Assembly: GCA_003523085.1 (NCBI GenBank)
Contig: DPHD01000056.1
Location: 1 to 59,858 of the forward strand
Origin: Oceanospirillaceae bacterium
GTDB lineage: Bacteria > Pseudomonadota > Gammaproteobacteria > Pseudomonadales > Balneatricaceae
Direction: 5' to 3'
DNA: 59,858 bases
The notes under the pieces are model-generated. The model was given only the letters and a program-made list of their open reading frames with translations, ran no database searches and was not told where the DNA came from. The position numbers and the translations under genes were made by a program. Each line of letters begins with the position of its first letter. Positions within the stretch are counted from its first letter, which is position 1. Positions 16,668 through 24,489 of this stretch are shown here, one piece after another.

Positions 16668-17258
16668 ATGGATATTTTTGCAGCCGCAACCTTGCTGTTT
16701 TTAGTTATGGACCCGTTGGGCAACATTCCTTTGTTTTTGTCGGTGTTGAAGCAGGTGCCAGAAGCCAGGCAGCGCCTAGTATTGCGCCGAGAGTTGTTGA
16801 TTGCCTATGTGGTGCTGTTATTGTTTTTAGTGCTAGGACCACACATTTTGGAATTTTTACAGGTGTCCCAAGAAGCCATTCGGATTGGGGGTGGCATTGT
16901 ATTGTTTCTGATTGCCTTAAAAATGATCTTTCCCAAAGAGGGTGGTTTGTTAGGAAAAACCCCTGATGGCGAACCGTTTATCGTGCCGCTAGCCATTCCG
17001 CTTATGGCCGGACCCTCGAGCTTGGCCATGATTATGTTGATGCGTAAATCAGCAGAAGGTCAATGGTTTGAATTATGGTTAGCCGTGACGGCTGCATGGC
17101 TGGTGTCGGCGGTTATTTTGTTAGCCTCGCGTCGCTTATATAGCTTGCTGGGTGAGAAAGGCCTGATCGCCATCGAACGCCTCATGGGCATGGTGCTGAT
17201 CATCATGGCAGTGCAAATGTTATTGGAAGGCACGGCGCAATACCTACACCTACGCTAG
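16668..17258 (+). CDS. MarC/YhgN-family integral membrane protein
   Basis: This encodes 196 residues with six hydrophobic segments. MDPLGNIPLFLSVL near the N-terminus and IRIGGGIVLFLIALKMIF are hallmarks of the MarC family, and VPLAIPLMAGPSSLAMIM is the second conserved Asn/Pro block. The role is unsettled: the early link to multiple antibiotic resistance was withdrawn, and small-molecule export is suspected. It starts 29 bp after the regulator, so it may be read through from argR. Confidence 0.9.
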   Translation: MDIFAAATLLFLVMDPLGNIPLFLSVLKQVPEARQRLVLRRELLIAYVVLLLFLVLGPHILEFLQVSQEAIRIGGGIVLFLIALKMIFPKEGGLLGKTPDGEPFIVPLAIPLMAGPSSLAMIMLMRKSAEGQWFELWLAVTAAWLVSAVILLASRRLYSLLGEKGLIAIERLMGMVLIIMAVQMLLEGTAQYLHLR

Positions 17259-17354
17259 GCGCTCATAGTGAGCCATCGACGGTGGCTGGAGCTAGAAGCT
17301 ACTTTCATGTCGCATCAAGATAGACGCTGCGCCAACGAATGGCCCATAGTGCGG

Positions 17355-17386
17355 GGTTAATGAATTAACCGCGTGGTCAGACCACG
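17355..17386 (+). promoter_or_regulatory. tandem palindromes upstream of sdaA, GntR/FadR-like operator
   Basis: Two perfect palindromes lie side by side: GGTTAAT-GA-ATTAACC (17355-17370) and CGTGGTC-A-GACCACG (17372-17386), ending 15 bases before the sdaA start. The second matches the TGGTCnGACCA operator type used by FadR-subfamily GntR regulators. Position over the likely promoter or leader of sdaA suggests repression. Alternatively they form two adjacent RNA hairpins. Confidence 0.5.
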
Positions 17387-17401
17387 GCAAAGGTATTGAG
17401 C

Positions 17402-18790
17402 ATGAGTTTAAGCGTCTTCGACTTGATGAAAGTAGGCATCGGGCCTTCCAGTTCTCACACTGTAGGCCCCATGCGGGCAGCCTTGGCGTTTGTGCAGCAG
17501 CTTAAAGCTGATGCTAAGCTGACCCAAGTGGCACGGGTGAAAGGTGAGCTATTTGGGTCACTTGGCGCCACAGGTAAAGGCCACGCTAGCGATATTGCAG
17601 TCATCCTTGGCTTGTTGGGTGAAGCGCCCGACACCATTGACCCTCCCCAAGTACACCCCATGTTGGCAGAGATAGAGGCTAATGAGCGCTTGCCGTTGAT
17701 GCGCGAGCACGAGATTGAGTTTATTCAACATCGCGATGTTATTCTTAACCTTGAAGAGTCACTGCCGTATCACCCCAATGGCATGACCATGAGTGCGTAT
17801 GATGCCGCGGGTGCGCTGGTACTGGAAATGTCTTACTACTCGGTAGGTGGTGGTTTTATCGTCGATGAAACGGCGGCCAAAGCCGACGTGTTACCCGTTG
17901 ATGAAGATCAGCCGCAAATCCCTTTCCCATTTACCTCGGGTGTTGAACTGCTTGCTCATTGTGATGCCACGGGCAAAAGTATCAGTGCCATCATGATGGA
18001 AAATGAAAAAACATGGCGCACGGAAGACGAAATTAGAAGCCAGTTGTTACACATGTGGCAAGTGATGAAGGAGTGTGTGCATAACGGTTGTCACACCGAA
18101 GGCGTATTGCCCGGTGGGCTGAATGTTAAGCGCCGCGCTGCCGACCTGTATCAAAAGCTGAGCAGCTTAGGTTCGGTGAAAGTGATTACGCCTCAATTAT
18201 CAGCCATGGATTGGGTTAACTTGTATGCCATGGCTGTCAATGAAGAGAATGCCGCCGGTGGGCGTATTGTTACGGCGCCGACTAACGGCGCTGCAGGAAT
18301 TATGCCCGCGGTCATGCATTACTACGATAATTTTTATCCCAATGCCGATGATGATGGCATTGTGCGCTTTATGTTGGCCGCCGCTGCGGTAGGCATTTTG
18401 TGTAAATTAAATGCATCTATTTCTGGTGCCGAAGTGGGTTGCCAAGGCGAAGTGGGTAGTGCCTGCGCCATGGCCGCTGCAGGTTTGGCTGAAGTCATTG
18501 GGGGTACCCCGCGTCAGGTGGAAAATGCAGCCGAAATTGGCATGGAGCATAACCTTGGATTAACCTGTGATCCGATTGCGGGTTTGGTGCAGGTGCCTTG
18601 TATTGAACGCAACGCCATGGGCTCTATTAAAGCCATTAACGCCGCCCATATGGGTATGCGTGGCGATGGCGAACATTTGGTTTCGTTGGACGACGTGATT
18701 AAAACCATGCGTGAAACGGGCGCCGACATGCAAGAAAAGTACAAAGAAACTTCCCGTGGAGGCCTCGCAGTTAACGTTACTAACTGCTAA
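17402..18790 (+). CDS. sdaA: L-serine ammonia-lyase, iron-sulfur type
   Basis: This enzyme deaminates L-serine to pyruvate and ammonia with a [4Fe-4S] cluster. It has 462 residues from the ATG at 17402 (AAAGG eight bases upstream); an in-frame TTG two codons earlier was not used. The fused form has the beta domain first (VGIGPSSSHTVGPM, the serine-binding SSSHT motif) and then the alpha domain with the cluster cysteines in CKLNASISGAEVGCQGEVGS and CDPIAGLVQVPC. The XRE-cupin gene starts 61 bp downstream and could be its regulator, since such pairs occur in amino-acid catabolism; that link is inference. Confidence 0.96.
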   Translation: MSLSVFDLMKVGIGPSSSHTVGPMRAALAFVQQLKADAKLTQVARVKGELFGSLGATGKGHASDIAVILGLLGEAPDTIDPPQVHPMLAEIEANERLPLMREHEIEFIQHRDVILNLEESLPYHPNGMTMSAYDAAGALVLEMSYYSVGGGFIVDETAAKADVLPVDEDQPQIPFPFTSGVELLAHCDATGKSISAIMMENEKTWRTEDEIRSQLLHMWQVMKECVHNGCHTEGVLPGGLNVKRRAADLYQKLSSLGSVKVITPQLSAMDWVNLYAMAVNEENAAGGRIVTAPTNGAAGIMPAVMHYYDNFYPNADDDGIVRFMLAAAAVGILCKLNASISGAEVGCQGEVGSACAMAAAGLAEVIGGTPRQVENAAEIGMEHNLGLTCDPIAGLVQVPCIERNAMGSIKAINAAHMGMRGDGEHLVSLDDVIKTMRETGADMQEKYKETSRGGLAVNVTNC

Positions 18791-18851
18791 TTCTGTTATT
18801 CTTGTTGGCTAATGCGTTTACCACCAATATTTAGTCAGCTCGGAGAAGTAC

Positions 18852-19466
18852 ATGTCTAGACTACGCCCAGAAGCGGGTATATTACCTCCCGTGTCTAGCC
18901 CCATTGCCCAGCAAGCAAGTTTTGGCGAACGACTGCGGGCCTTACGCCAAGCCCGAAAAATGACCTTGCAACAGGCCAGCAAGGAGACCGGCGTTGCCCA
19001 ATCGACCTTGTCTAAGATGGAAAACAACCAACTGTCTCCGACCTTTAATCTGATGCAAAAGCTGGCTTTGGGCCTTGGCATAGACATGCCACAGCTGTTT
19101 GCGCCAGTGCATGAAGCGCGTATTTCTGGACGTCGTAGTGTCACCAAAAAACAGCAAGGCCGAGAGCACCTCACCGCTACCTATGAACATGAATTACTGG
19201 CCACCGAACTGGATTCTAAACGTATGGTGCCGTTTAAAAGCCGGGTGCGGGCGCGCCACCTCGATGAGTTTGGCGGCTGGGTTAGGCATGAAGGTGAAGA
19301 ACTGTTACTCGTACTTGAAGGCGACGTATTGGTCTATACCGAAGAATATGAGCCCCTGCCCCTTAGTGAAGGCGACAGTACCTACTTTGATAGCACCATG
19401 GGTCATGCTGTGGTGTCTGTCAGCAAAGACGACGCCCTAGTGCTTTGGGTGTGCGTGGCGCAATGA
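18852..19466 (+). CDS. XRE-family regulator with C-terminal cupin domain
   Basis: This encodes 204 residues. An N-terminal Cro/CI helix-turn-helix (LRALRQARKMTLQQASKETG, then VAQSTLSKMENNQLSP) is at about residues 28-80. A cupin domain (GGWVRHEGEELLLVLEGDVL, LSEGDSTYFDS) is at about residues 125-200, the usual small-ligand sensor. This architecture regulates amino-acid, polyamine or aldehyde metabolism. It has a GGAG ribosome site. Its stop overlaps the rdgB start (ATGA), so the two are translationally coupled. Its position after sdaA makes serine metabolism a candidate target. Confidence 0.88.
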   Translation: MSRLRPEAGILPPVSSPIAQQASFGERLRALRQARKMTLQQASKETGVAQSTLSKMENNQLSPTFNLMQKLALGLGIDMPQLFAPVHEARISGRRSVTKKQQGREHLTATYEHELLATELDSKRMVPFKSRVRARHLDEFGGWVRHEGEELLLVLEGDVLVYTEEYEPLPLSEGDSTYFDSTMGHAVVSVSKDDALVLWVCVAQ

Positions 19467-20074
19467 GACAAGTGGTATTAGCCAGTGGTAACGCCGGTAA
19501 ACTGAAAGAATTTGGCCAGTGTTTGGCGCCGCTGGGTATTGAATTAGTGGCTCAAAGCCAATTTGTGAGCCAAGAAGTTGAAGAAACGGGACTTTCTTTT
19601 GTCGAAAATGCCATTCTTAAAGCCCGTCATGCGGCGGCTGCGTCGGGTCTACCTGCACTTGCCGATGACTCGGGTTTAGAGGTTGACGCGTTGCACGGTG
19701 CGCCGGGTATTTACTCGGCACGCTACGCGGGGTCGGCGCTCTCCGGCACTGCCAAAGATGCGGCCAACAGCGCCCACTTAATCGCTAATTTGCAACATCT
19801 ACCTAGCCATCAGCGTAGCGCTCGGTTTCAGTGTGTCTTGGTTTACATGCGCCATGCACAAGACCCTACGCCACTAATCTGCCAGGCGGCATGGGAAGGT
19901 GTGATTATGGACACGCCACAGGGCGAACATGGTTTTGGCTACGACCCCATATTTCAAGTGCTAGAAAAAGGCTGCCGTGCGGCTCAACTCACCCCTGAGC
20001 AAAAGCTCTCCATTAGCCATCGGGGCCAAGCGTTGGCGCAATTACAACGGGCCTTGGTTAGCCGCCTAGAGTAA
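19463..20074 (+). CDS. rdgB: XTP/dITP diphosphatase (RdgB/HAM1)
   Basis: This enzyme cleanses the nucleotide pool by hydrolysing ITP, dITP and XTP to monophosphates. It has 203 residues from the ATG at 19463 that overlaps the regulator's stop; six codons of upstream extension were rejected. Family motifs are ASGNAGKLKEF at the N-terminus, ADDSGLEVDALHGAPGIYSA and EHGFGYDPIF near the C-terminus, plus SHRGQAL. It is followed by hemW after 5 bp, the widespread rdgB-hemW pairing. Confidence 0.96.
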   Translation: MRQVVLASGNAGKLKEFGQCLAPLGIELVAQSQFVSQEVEETGLSFVENAILKARHAAAASGLPALADDSGLEVDALHGAPGIYSARYAGSALSGTAKDAANSAHLIANLQHLPSHQRSARFQCVLVYMRHAQDPTPLICQAAWEGVIMDTPQGEHGFGYDPIFQVLEKGCRAAQLTPEQKLSISHRGQALAQLQRALVSRLE

Positions 20075-20079
20075 TATTG

Positions 20080-21222
20080 ATGCACACACTACCTGCCTTA
20101 AGTCTATACATTCATATCCCTTGGTGTGTACGTAAATGCCCCTATTGTGATTTTAATTCACACGCTACTCAAGCCGGTGAAGACATCCCGGAAACCGCTT
20201 ATATTGCGGCTTTATTACAAGACTTGGCGGTCGAGCTCAAGGCCGTTGCAGGGCGCCGCTTACACAGTATTTTTATAGGTGGCGGCACCCCCAGCCTGAT
20301 GAGCGCGGCGGGCATTGGCGAAATATTAACCTTTGTTAAAACCCATGTTGACTGTAATAGTGATATGGAAGTCACCCTAGAAGCTAATCCAGGCACCTTT
20401 GAACAAGCGAAATTCGCAGGTTTTCTTGAGCAAGGCGTGAATCGTTTATCCATTGGTGTGCAAAGCTTTGATGATGAGTGCTTGCGGTCGCTGGGGCGTA
20501 TTCATAGCGCCAGTCAAGCGAAACTTGCCATTGGCAAAGCTCAGGCTTTGGGCTTTGGGCGTATCAATCTAGACCTTATGCATGGGTTGCCCGGGCAAAC
20601 GCTGGCTAGCGGCCTTGCAGACTTGCAGCAAGCCCTTGACTTTGGCACCGACCACTTATCTTGGTATCAACTCACCATAGAGCCCAATACGGAATTTTAT
20701 AGCCGGCCGCCTAACTTGCCTGACGAAGAGGTGTTGGTGGATATTCAAGACCAAGGCCAAGTTTTAATCGAAGCTGCAGGTTTGTCCCAGTACGAAATTT
20801 CGGCCTACGCCAAATCGGGTAGCCAAGCCAGACATAATGTTAACTATTGGCGTTATGGTGATTACATAGGTGTAGGCGCCGGTGCCCATGGCAAGGTGAG
20901 CTATTTACAGGACGGTTTGATGGTGATCGAGCGGCGGGTAAAGTTACGCCAGCCCAAGGCTTATATGAGTGCCATCAACGCCTTGTCTTCAAGCCACATA
21001 GTGACCCCAGAAGAACTGCAGTTAGAGTTTTTTATGAATGCACTGCGTCTTCAGGCAGGGGTATCGACAGACGACTACTGGGCTAATACAGGGCAGGCCT
21101 TGACCCATGTAACAGGCGCACTAGCATCGGCTCGCAAAGCAGGATTGATGATGCCAGATCGGCTGCAGGCTAGCCCTTTGGGTTGGCGTTTTCTTAATGA
21201 TTTGCTGGCTTATTTTGAGTAG
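20080..21222 (+). CDS. hemW: radical SAM protein HemW (heme chaperone)
   Basis: This encodes 380 residues from the ATG at 20080 (the preceding TTG was not used). The radical-SAM cluster motif is CVRKCPYCDF near residue 16, with FIGGGTPSLMS and VTLEANPGTF as the SAM and glycine-rich regions and the HemW C-terminal domain after about residue 300. It was once called coproporphyrinogen oxidase HemN-like; the family is now regarded as a heme-binding chaperone for respiratory enzymes and lacks HemN activity. It is in an operon with rdgB. Confidence 0.94.
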   Translation: MHTLPALSLYIHIPWCVRKCPYCDFNSHATQAGEDIPETAYIAALLQDLAVELKAVAGRRLHSIFIGGGTPSLMSAAGIGEILTFVKTHVDCNSDMEVTLEANPGTFEQAKFAGFLEQGVNRLSIGVQSFDDECLRSLGRIHSASQAKLAIGKAQALGFGRINLDLMHGLPGQTLASGLADLQQALDFGTDHLSWYQLTIEPNTEFYSRPPNLPDEEVLVDIQDQGQVLIEAAGLSQYEISAYAKSGSQARHNVNYWRYGDYIGVGAGAHGKVSYLQDGLMVIERRVKLRQPKAYMSAINALSSSHIVTPEELQLEFFMNALRLQAGVSTDDYWANTGQALTHVTGALASARKAGLMMPDRLQASPLGWRFLNDLLAYFE

Positions 21223-21223
21223 T

Positions 21224-21670
21224 TTACTGTTCCAAGTAGAAGGTTTGACTAAACTTTAACGGTATAGGATTAGCATTTAGGTCGGGCTGCACGGTTAATT
21301 CGAAACGCCACATCTCTTCTTCGGTAAAACGTAGTTGCGCAATATAGTAGATGGCGTTGGGCTCTTTTATTTGTAAAAACTCTAACGGCAGTACTTGACC
21401 AATAATGTTAGTGCGTGTGCCGCTGACTACAGCGGGTAGTGGCTTCATCGTCTGTCTATCAATCACAGAAATATTGAGTAAGGCGCGATTTCTTGCGCGC
21501 GTAAAGCCATAGGTTTGGGCCAGCTCTGGCGTTACCATCATGGTATTAAAGGCGTTGTAGTGAATGTCATATTTTTGGCTATGAATGGCTTGTTCTGCGT
21601 AACTGGGCAATGCCAAGGAGGCTAGTAATACAGCACAGATAAAGCTAAGGTGACGGATCGGATGCATCAT
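21224..21670 (-). CDS. exported DUF4426 protein
   Basis: This encodes 148 residues with a clear signal peptide (HLSFICAVLLASLALPSYA, cleaved after Ala about residue 25). The mature part, QKYDIHYNAFNTMMVTPELA followed by the beta-rich FLQIKEPNAIYYIAQ region, is the DUF4426 family, a small periplasmic protein of gammaproteobacteria of unknown role. It is convergent with hemW, with one base between the genes. In related bacteria it neighbours rdgB and hemW, as here. Confidence 0.85.
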   Translation of the reverse strand: MMHPIRHLSFICAVLLASLALPSYAEQAIHSQKYDIHYNAFNTMMVTPELAQTYGFTRARNRALLNISVIDRQTMKPLPAVVSGTRTNIIGQVLPLEFLQIKEPNAIYYIAQLRFTEEEMWRFELTVQPDLNANPIPLKFSQTFYLEQ

Positions 21671-21778
21671 GGGTTGGTTTCTTACCTTCTACGATATAAG
21701 TCTTTATTGAAGGTCTAATTGTGCGTGATGCGTGGCAAAAAGTAAAAACAAACCCTTTCGACATGTAGGTCAGAACAT

Positions 21779-21892
21779 ATGCTGAAAAAAATATTGGTCG
21801 GATTAGGTGCAGTCATCACCGTCCTCCTGTTAGGTCTATCCGCGACCGATAATATGCACATTATTGAAAATTTTAGAGCGACCTTTTTTTAG
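21779..21892 (+). CDS. possible 37-residue single-helix membrane peptide
   Basis: A short frame begins MLKKILVGLGAVITVLLLGL and ends with an aromatic tail. It has one transmembrane helix after a lysine pair and no cleavage motif. It lies alone in the gap between the divergent DUF4426 and SDR genes. The ribosome site is weak (TAGGTC). No homologue is recognised, so it is offered only as a candidate small protein. Confidence 0.35.
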   Translation: MLKKILVGLGAVITVLLLGLSATDNMHIIENFRATFF

Positions 21893-21919
21893 AGTCATCG
21901 ACTGATAGGGAAGCCTCAT

Positions 21920-22663
21920 ATGGGTAATATTCTAATTACTGGTGCCAGCCGGGGCATTGGAGCTGCCACTGCAATAATGTTGGCAGCTAAAGGCCACAAC
22001 GTGTGTGTTAATTACCACAAACAGCAACACAAAGCTGAGCAATTGGTTGCTCAGATGCAACAGTTGGGTGTGGGTGCTATTGCAGTACAGGCGGATGTAT
22101 CCCAAGAGCAGGAGGTATTGGCATTATTTAAATGCATGGATGAGCAGCTTGGTCCAATCACGGGTTTAGTTAATAATGCCGGTATGCTGTTACCTCAAAT
22201 GCCGGTGGAGCAGATGGACGCTGAGCGTATTAATCAATTGCTAACGACCAATGTCACCAGTTATTTTTTATGTTGTCGAGAAGCCATCAAGCGTATGGCG
22301 CTAAAATATGGGGGCCAAGGTGGGGCCATTGTTAACGTCTCGTCTGCCGCGTCTCGGCTTGGTGCCGCCGGCGAATACGTTGACTATGCGGCTAGCAAAG
22401 GTGCCATCGACACCCTCACCATAGGGCTTTCCAAAGAAGTGGCCCGCGAAGCCATAAGAGTCAACTGCGTGAGGCCGGGGTTTATTGCTACCGACATGCA
22501 TGCCGATGGCGGTGAGCCCAACCGCATTGAACGGGTTAAAAATGCTATCCCTATGGGGCGTGGGGGCCAACCGGACGAAGTTGCCAATGCGATTGTCTGG
22601 TTATTGTCTGACCAAGCATCCTACGTCACAGGCTCATTTACCGACATCGCTGGTGGTCGCTAG
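21920..22663 (+). CDS. short-chain dehydrogenase/reductase
   Basis: This encodes 247 residues of a classical SDR. The NAD(P) motif is TGASRGIG (about residues 7-14), NNAG is at about 86-89, the catalytic Ser is in NVSSAASRLG, and Tyr-x3-Lys is in YVDYAASKGA. FTDIAGGR at the C-terminus resembles glucose 1-dehydrogenase and FabG-like enzymes. The substrate cannot be told from sequence. It stands as a single gene between the DUF4426 gene and yggT. Its ribosome site is AGGGAAG. Confidence 0.92.
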   Translation: MGNILITGASRGIGAATAIMLAAKGHNVCVNYHKQQHKAEQLVAQMQQLGVGAIAVQADVSQEQEVLALFKCMDEQLGPITGLVNNAGMLLPQMPVEQMDAERINQLLTTNVTSYFLCCREAIKRMALKYGGQGGAIVNVSSAASRLGAAGEYVDYAASKGAIDTLTIGLSKEVAREAIRVNCVRPGFIATDMHADGGEPNRIERVKNAIPMGRGGQPDEVANAIVWLLSDQASYVTGSFTDIAGGR

Positions 22664-22734
22664 CAAATCAATATGAGACACTATAGGCATGATTTTTTAA
22701 TGCCGTGATGGTTGGCTAAAGGTGAATTGATTTT

Positions 22735-23316
22735 ATGACTAATGCAGGCGTATTTGTGGTTCAGACCGTGTTTGGTTTGTACCTAATGTTGGTAATTATT
22801 AGGTTTATGCTGCAGTTGGCGAAGGCTGACTTTTATAACCCCTTGGCGCAAGCCGTGGTGAAACTCACCCAGCCATTGATTGGACCACTACAAAAAGTCA
22901 TGCCCAAAACCGGCCGCTTTAGTTTGGCTACTTTGGTACTGGGGTTTTTAGTGCAATTGCTGCTTATTGTAATGGTCTTGCTAATTGCCGGTTTTGGTTT
23001 GCCAAACCCTGTGAGTTTGGCTATTTGGAGCCTTATTGGGCTGGGTTCACAAGTGTTGGATCTACTCTTTTTTGCCATTTTAGGCAGTATCGTTTTAAGT
23101 TGGTTGGCACCACAAACCAACCACCCTGGGGCTTACCTGCTGCAGCAACTTACCGAGCCTGTTATGGCGCCAGCTAGGCGCATGTTGCCGAATTTGGGTG
23201 GTTTGGATTTTTCTCCGATTTTGGTATTTATCATTATTAACTTGTTGAATATGTTGGTAATTCAGAGTTTAGCGCAAAGCTTTGGTATGCCTCGTGGTTT
23301 GGTAATGGGGCTTTAA
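22735..23316 (+). CDS. yggT: YggT-family membrane protein
   Basis: This encodes 193 residues with two YggT repeats, each of two membrane helices with the RxMLQL/FYNPLAQAVVKLTQPLIGPL signature (first) and the LLQQLTEPVMAPARRMLP signature (second). It is implicated in osmotic tolerance and envelope maintenance. It usually follows yggS and proC; here those lie about 6 kb away on the other strand and yggT heads the xseB-ispA-dxs operon instead. Confidence 0.92.
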   Translation: MTNAGVFVVQTVFGLYLMLVIIRFMLQLAKADFYNPLAQAVVKLTQPLIGPLQKVMPKTGRFSLATLVLGFLVQLLLIVMVLLIAGFGLPNPVSLAIWSLIGLGSQVLDLLFFAILGSIVLSWLAPQTNHPGAYLLQQLTEPVMAPARRMLPNLGGLDFSPILVFIIINLLNMLVIQSLAQSFGMPRGLVMGL

Positions 23317-23318
23317 CG

Positions 23319-23573
23319 ATGGCAACAACTGATAATACCCAAGAGGCGGCTGCTTTCAGTTTTGAAACTTCATTGGCCGAGCTAGAAAGCATCGTCGCCA
23401 ACATGGAGCAGGGTGAGTTAACTCTGGAAGACTCTTTACAGGCGTTTGAACGCGGTATCGCGTTAACACGCGGGTGCCAAACGGCGTTGGCGCAGGCCGA
23501 GCAAAAGGTCAATGTGTTAATGCAAGATGCCCAAGGGCGTGTGGTTGAGCAGCCCTTCAATAAGGAATCATAA
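23319..23573 (+). CDS. xseB: exodeoxyribonuclease VII small subunit
   Basis: This is the small subunit of ExoVII, which degrades single-stranded DNA together with XseA. It has 84 residues, the usual size, with FETSLAELESIVANMEQGEL and LEDSLQAFERGIALTRGCQ as the family signature of a two-helix hairpin. It lies 2 bp after yggT and 2 bp before ispA, in the conserved xseB-ispA-dxs order. The large subunit gene is not in the window. Confidence 0.95.
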   Translation: MATTDNTQEAAAFSFETSLAELESIVANMEQGELTLEDSLQAFERGIALTRGCQTALAQAEQKVNVLMQDAQGRVVEQPFNKES

Positions 23574-23575
23574 GC

Positions 23576-24472
23576 GTGGAATTTGAGTCTTTAGACGACT
23601 TTTTGAGTCACAGCCAAAGTCGCGTAGAGCAATGCCTAAACTCTGCAATTAGGCAGCGTCGTGCGAGTGGCGTGTTGTCCCAAGCCATGGCATACAGTGC
23701 AGTCCAAGGCGGTAAACGCGTGCGTGCAGCTTTGGTGTATGGTGGCGCTCGAGCTTGTGGTATTGACCATGCTTGCCTAGACCCGTTGGCAGCGGCTGTA
23801 GAGGCGATGCATGCGTATTCGCTTATTCACGACGATTTGCCAGCCATGGATGATGACGCCTTACGTCGTGGTCAGCCTAGCTGCCACATTGCCTTCGACG
23901 AGGCGACCGCCATCTTAGCGGGCGATGCCTTACAGGCGCTGGCGTTCGAATTAATTGCCCAAGCACAGGGTCCACAACTTAACGCCACACAATGTTTAGC
24001 TATGGTGTCCTGCTTAGCTACTGCCGCAGGTGCTAACGGTATGGTTGCCGGGCAAATGCTGGATATGGCGGCCGAGAAGGATGCGGTTAGTCTGGCCCAG
24101 TTAGAAACCTTACATCGTTTTAAAACCGGTGCCTTGATCGTCGCCAGTGTGGAGTTAGGGGCCTTAGCTCAGTCCGAAGTTGATGACCTGCAAGTACAAA
24201 AGTTGCGTGACTATGCCCAGGCCATTGGTTTGGCGTTTCAGGTGCAAGATGATATTTTGGATATCGAAGGCGACACTCAAACCTTAGGTAAAGCCCAAGG
24301 CTCCGATCTGTTGAATGACAAGTCTACCTACCCTTCGTTGTTAGGCATGACGCAGGCTAAACAACGGCTCACTCAGCTGCACCAGCACGCCACTGGGGCA
24401 TTGAGTGACTTTGGCCCTGCTGCGGCGCCGCTAGTGTGGTTGGCTGATTTTATTGTTAGCCGTCAATATTAG
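23576..24472 (+). CDS. ispA: farnesyl diphosphate synthase
   Basis: This enzyme condenses IPP with DMAPP and then GPP to farnesyl diphosphate for quinones and undecaprenyl phosphate. It has 298 residues from a GTG start with AAGGA eight to nine bases upstream. The two aspartate-rich motifs are DDLPAMDDD (about 85-93) and DDILDIEGD (about 222-230), and GGKRVR binds the IPP phosphate. It is in the operon xseB-ispA-dxs, so isoprenoid precursor and chain steps are made together. Confidence 0.96.
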   Translation: MEFESLDDFLSHSQSRVEQCLNSAIRQRRASGVLSQAMAYSAVQGGKRVRAALVYGGARACGIDHACLDPLAAAVEAMHAYSLIHDDLPAMDDDALRRGQPSCHIAFDEATAILAGDALQALAFELIAQAQGPQLNATQCLAMVSCLATAAGANGMVAGQMLDMAAEKDAVSLAQLETLHRFKTGALIVASVELGALAQSEVDDLQVQKLRDYAQAIGLAFQVQDDILDIEGDTQTLGKAQGSDLLNDKSTYPSLLGMTQAKQRLTQLHQHATGALSDFGPAAAPLVWLADFIVSRQY

Positions 24473-24489
24473 AGGTTGGCATTAGCGCC

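Noticed and set aside
17309..17322. TGTCGC-N8-AGA upstream of sdaA as an ArgR site
   Set aside because: It is a single half-site with no partner and lies before a serine gene; chance is the simpler reading.
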